Assembly (NCBI RefSeq): GCF_011068285.1
Contig: NZ_CP049616.1
Coordinates: 4,174,001-4,238,000 of the forward strand
DNA: 64,000 nucleotides
Direction: 5' to 3'
Origin: Flagellimonas oceani
Lineage (GTDB): Bacteria > Bacteroidota > Bacteroidia > Flavobacteriales > Flavobacteriaceae
Position numbers and translations under genes: made by a program. Shown one piece after another: positions 62,260 through 64,000 of this stretch. The first letter of the stretch is position 1. The number at the start of each line of letters is the position of its first letter. A model generated the notes under the pieces. The model was not told where the DNA came from and did not search any database. It was given only the letters and a program-made list of their open reading frames with translations.

Positions 62260-64000
62260 TTAAAAGGGTACGGTCATCGATATGGATAAATTCCTGCCAG
62301 GTTCAGGAACATCGATGAGCCTATAAAAACTGGTATGATCGTAGTATTCGGTATTGAATACGTTGTTTAGTTTGATGCGCAACTGCGCTGGTTTTCCATT
62401 GCCAAAGAGTTGGATTTTTGTGTTGGCCGAGATGTTCAGTGCTTGGTATCCATCGGTAACCTCTTCGGGAGGGACAATATCATTTTGGGCGGCTGTTATC
62501 CTAAGGTCGGCCGTTAGCTGCGGTGATTGCATAAATGCGATATCCTTAAATTGATAGCTGGCCGAGAACAGCCCTGAAAGCGGTGGCGAAAAGGGAATGG
62601 TAAAATCCTTTTTGGGCCCGCTGGTCTGTCGGGAATACACATACTCGGCAGAGGCATCCAACCGCAGGGCCGTTGTTACGTTCACCCCGGCACGAGCCTC
62701 ACCACCGAACCGGAACACCTTGCTTTGGGTATATTCATAAATTTGAAGGGTCTCGTAGTAGCTGGAGGTTGGGTTTAGATAAATAAAATTCTCAAAGAAA
62801 TTCACGAATGGACTGATTCCAATGTTGAATTTTGATGTGGAATGATCGATATCGACATCCAATTGGTAGGATTGTTCTGGATCAAGATCGATATTTCCCC
62901 TTTCGTACCGGTACATATGGTAGTTTACCCCGTCCGAAGCAAGCTCGTTGGCCAGTGGCATTCTAAAGCTCTTGCCAAGATTTATTTTAAATGTGGTGTT
63001 TTGATGGATATAGCTCAATCCCAAGGAACCGCTCAAGTTCCCAAATTCAAGACTTTTGTTCTGTGAGCGTTGCAAGTACACATAAGATGTCGAACCATCG
63101 GGATTATTTATAGGTGTTTGGAACCAATCAAAGTGGGACTTGGTTTCCATAAGGCCTGCATCGTACCGTAGCCCTCCTTGAAGGTGGAAATTCTCGTTTA
63201 TCTTAAAATGATCGTAAATAAAAGCGCCCGCGGAGTATCTGTTGTATGCTGGGATCAGGAAACCCCATCCTCCAATATTGTTGTTCTGTAGCTCGGTGTT
63301 TATACCAAATACGAAATCGTGTCCATTATTTGGGCTGTAAGTATCCTTTAAATTGAGGGAGTACGTGTTTTTTGTAAAAATCCGTTCCCTGCTATTGGGA
63401 GGTGTGGGCATATAACCGTGTGGCACGGGCTCCGAATTTTCGTCCCGTTGGTTGTTTTGGTAGCCCAGGTCCAGTTCCAAGGTATGTGGACCCAAATAAA
63501 AAGTAGTATTGTTGGTGACCTTAAAGTGATTAACACTGTGGTACGGAAGATCTACATCCCTGTTGGAACTGTCATAGTCAATACTAGAGGACCTAACTTC
63601 CAGTCCATGCGCATTGGCAAAAAATCCATTTTTGGCGTTTACATTACTGAAAAATGTCTCGGATTTTATGTTTTCCGTGACAAAGCCAAGGCTGAAACTG
63701 GCATTGAATTCCTCGCCCGCTGTGTTTCTGAGGTTGTTTTCGTGAAGCTCAAAAATGTAGTTCTCATAATTTATCCTGTCCGTAGGAACCTTGTAATCGG
63801 CGTAGTCCCTATAGGTTAAACGTCCTCTGTAAAACCACTTTTCCTTTCTCCCCTGCACTCCGGCAGAGACGCCAAAGAGATCGTTGTTGGTCTCTCCCAG
63901 TAGATTGACCTCTCCGCCAAAGGAATTGGGCAATGGAACTTTGGAGGGTTGAATGTCCACAACACCTGCAATGGCGTCCGAGCCATAAACAAGTGAGGCC
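62260..64000 (-). CDS. TonB-dependent outer-membrane receptor, C-terminal part (cut by window end)
   Basis: The frame stays open to base 64000, so the 5' end lies outside. The visible part begins in the plug domain (SLVYGSDAIAGVVDIQPS) and continues through the 22-strand barrel with typical segments such as NLSGSLGLSYIHQNTTFKINLGKSFRMP and LRIKLNNVFNTEYYDH, ending in a terminal aromatic (SISMTVPF). It probably imports a metal complex, judged by its two metal-binding-like DUF4625 lipoprotein partners; the substrate cannot be read. Confidence 0.93.
   Translation of the reverse strand, partial: ASLVYGSDAIAGVVDIQPSKVPLPNSFGGEVNLLGETNNDLFGVSAGVQGRKEKWFYRGRLTYRDYADYKVPTDRINYENYIFELHENNLRNTAGEEFNASFSLGFVTENIKSETFFSNVNAKNGFFANAHGLEVRSSSIDYDSSNRDVDLPYHSVNHFKVTNNTTFYLGPHTLELDLGYQNNQRDENSEPVPHGYMPTPPNSRERIFTKNTYSLNLKDTYSPNNGHDFVFGINTELQNNNIGGWGFLIPAYNRYSAGAFIYDHFKINENFHLQGGLRYDAGLMETKSHFDWFQTPINNPDGSTSYVYLQRSQNKSLEFGNLSGSLGLSYIHQNTTFKINLGKSFRMPLANELASDGVNYHMYRYERGNIDLDPEQSYQLDVDIDHSTSKFNIGISPFVNFFENFIYLNPTSSYYETLQIYEYTQSKVFRFGGEARAGVNVTTALRLDASAEYVYSRQTSGPKKDFTIPFSPPLSGLFSASYQFKDIAFMQSPQLTADLRITAAQNDIVPPEEVTDGYQALNISANTKIQLFGNGKPAQLRIKLNNVFNTEYYDHTSFYRLIDVPEPGRNLSISMTVPF

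Overview
The window looks like chromosome from a marine-type Flavobacteriaceae bacterium (Bacteroidota), possibly close to Allomuricauda/Muricauda. The evidence is gene content: T9SS sorting domains, DUF1501/DUF1800 and DUF4625 proteins, an OlsF-like acyltransferase fusion and a class I ribonucleotide reductase with the ATP-cone on NrdB. Promoter-like TANNTTTG boxes precede several genes, and Shine-Dalgarno motifs are not obvious. I saw no phage, transposase, CRISPR array or rRNA. The genus is inferred, not shown.

Layout. 1-5.2 kb (minus): 5' part of metG, then a DUF1501/DUF1800 pair. 5.4-9.9 kb (plus): YraN nuclease, an ACT-like protein, a DUF3352-like membrane-anchored protein and a serine hydrolase flanked by dispersed repeats. 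10.1-20.2 kb (minus) is DNA repair: mfd, then the ligase-associated set (exonuclease, ATP-dependent ligase, Lhr-like helicase, PdeM phosphoesterase) with an unrelated lipoprotein gene inside it. mfd and the ligase gene each carry an in-frame copy of the dispersed repeat. 20.3-25.5 kb: TerB-like protein, fbp, a GNAT-aspartate kinase pair and a two-domain acyltransferase. 25.5-37.1 kb is a long minus-strand run of housekeeping and small enzyme genes (GNAT, TM2, VOC, DUF1801, D-2-hydroxyacid dehydrogenase, cupin, mgtE, rsmA, GGCT, DUF4286, TPR, serS, HTTM, ribF). 37.1-41.6 kb: a large secreted metallopeptidase overlapping a lipoprotein gene. 41.6-44.2 kb: pth, rplY, prs, and a divergent tRNA-Leu.

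44.4-55.2 kb reads as a metal-homeostasis region: two Fur-family regulators, a tight operon of COG0523 GTPase, ABC ATPase, FtsX/MacB-type permease with a His-rich loop, small secreted protein and Tat-exported alkaline phosphatase, then a MerC protein, a CPYC flavin oxidoreductase and a PepSY/flavodoxin reductase. A 37-codon ORF overlaps the GTPase start, and a 19-bp dyad lies between the second Fur gene and its divergent neighbours. I infer a low-zinc or low-iron response resembling the Pseudomonas PA4063-PA4066 type of system. A frameshifted, truncated DUF5916 gene marks decay beside the first Fur gene.

55.5-64 kb: a TSP3-repeat surface protein, the nrdB-nrdA operon, and a TonB-dependent receptor (cut by the window end) followed by two DUF4625 lipoproteins, one with an internal tandem duplication and His-rich motifs. 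The last group again suggests metal or metal-complex uptake.
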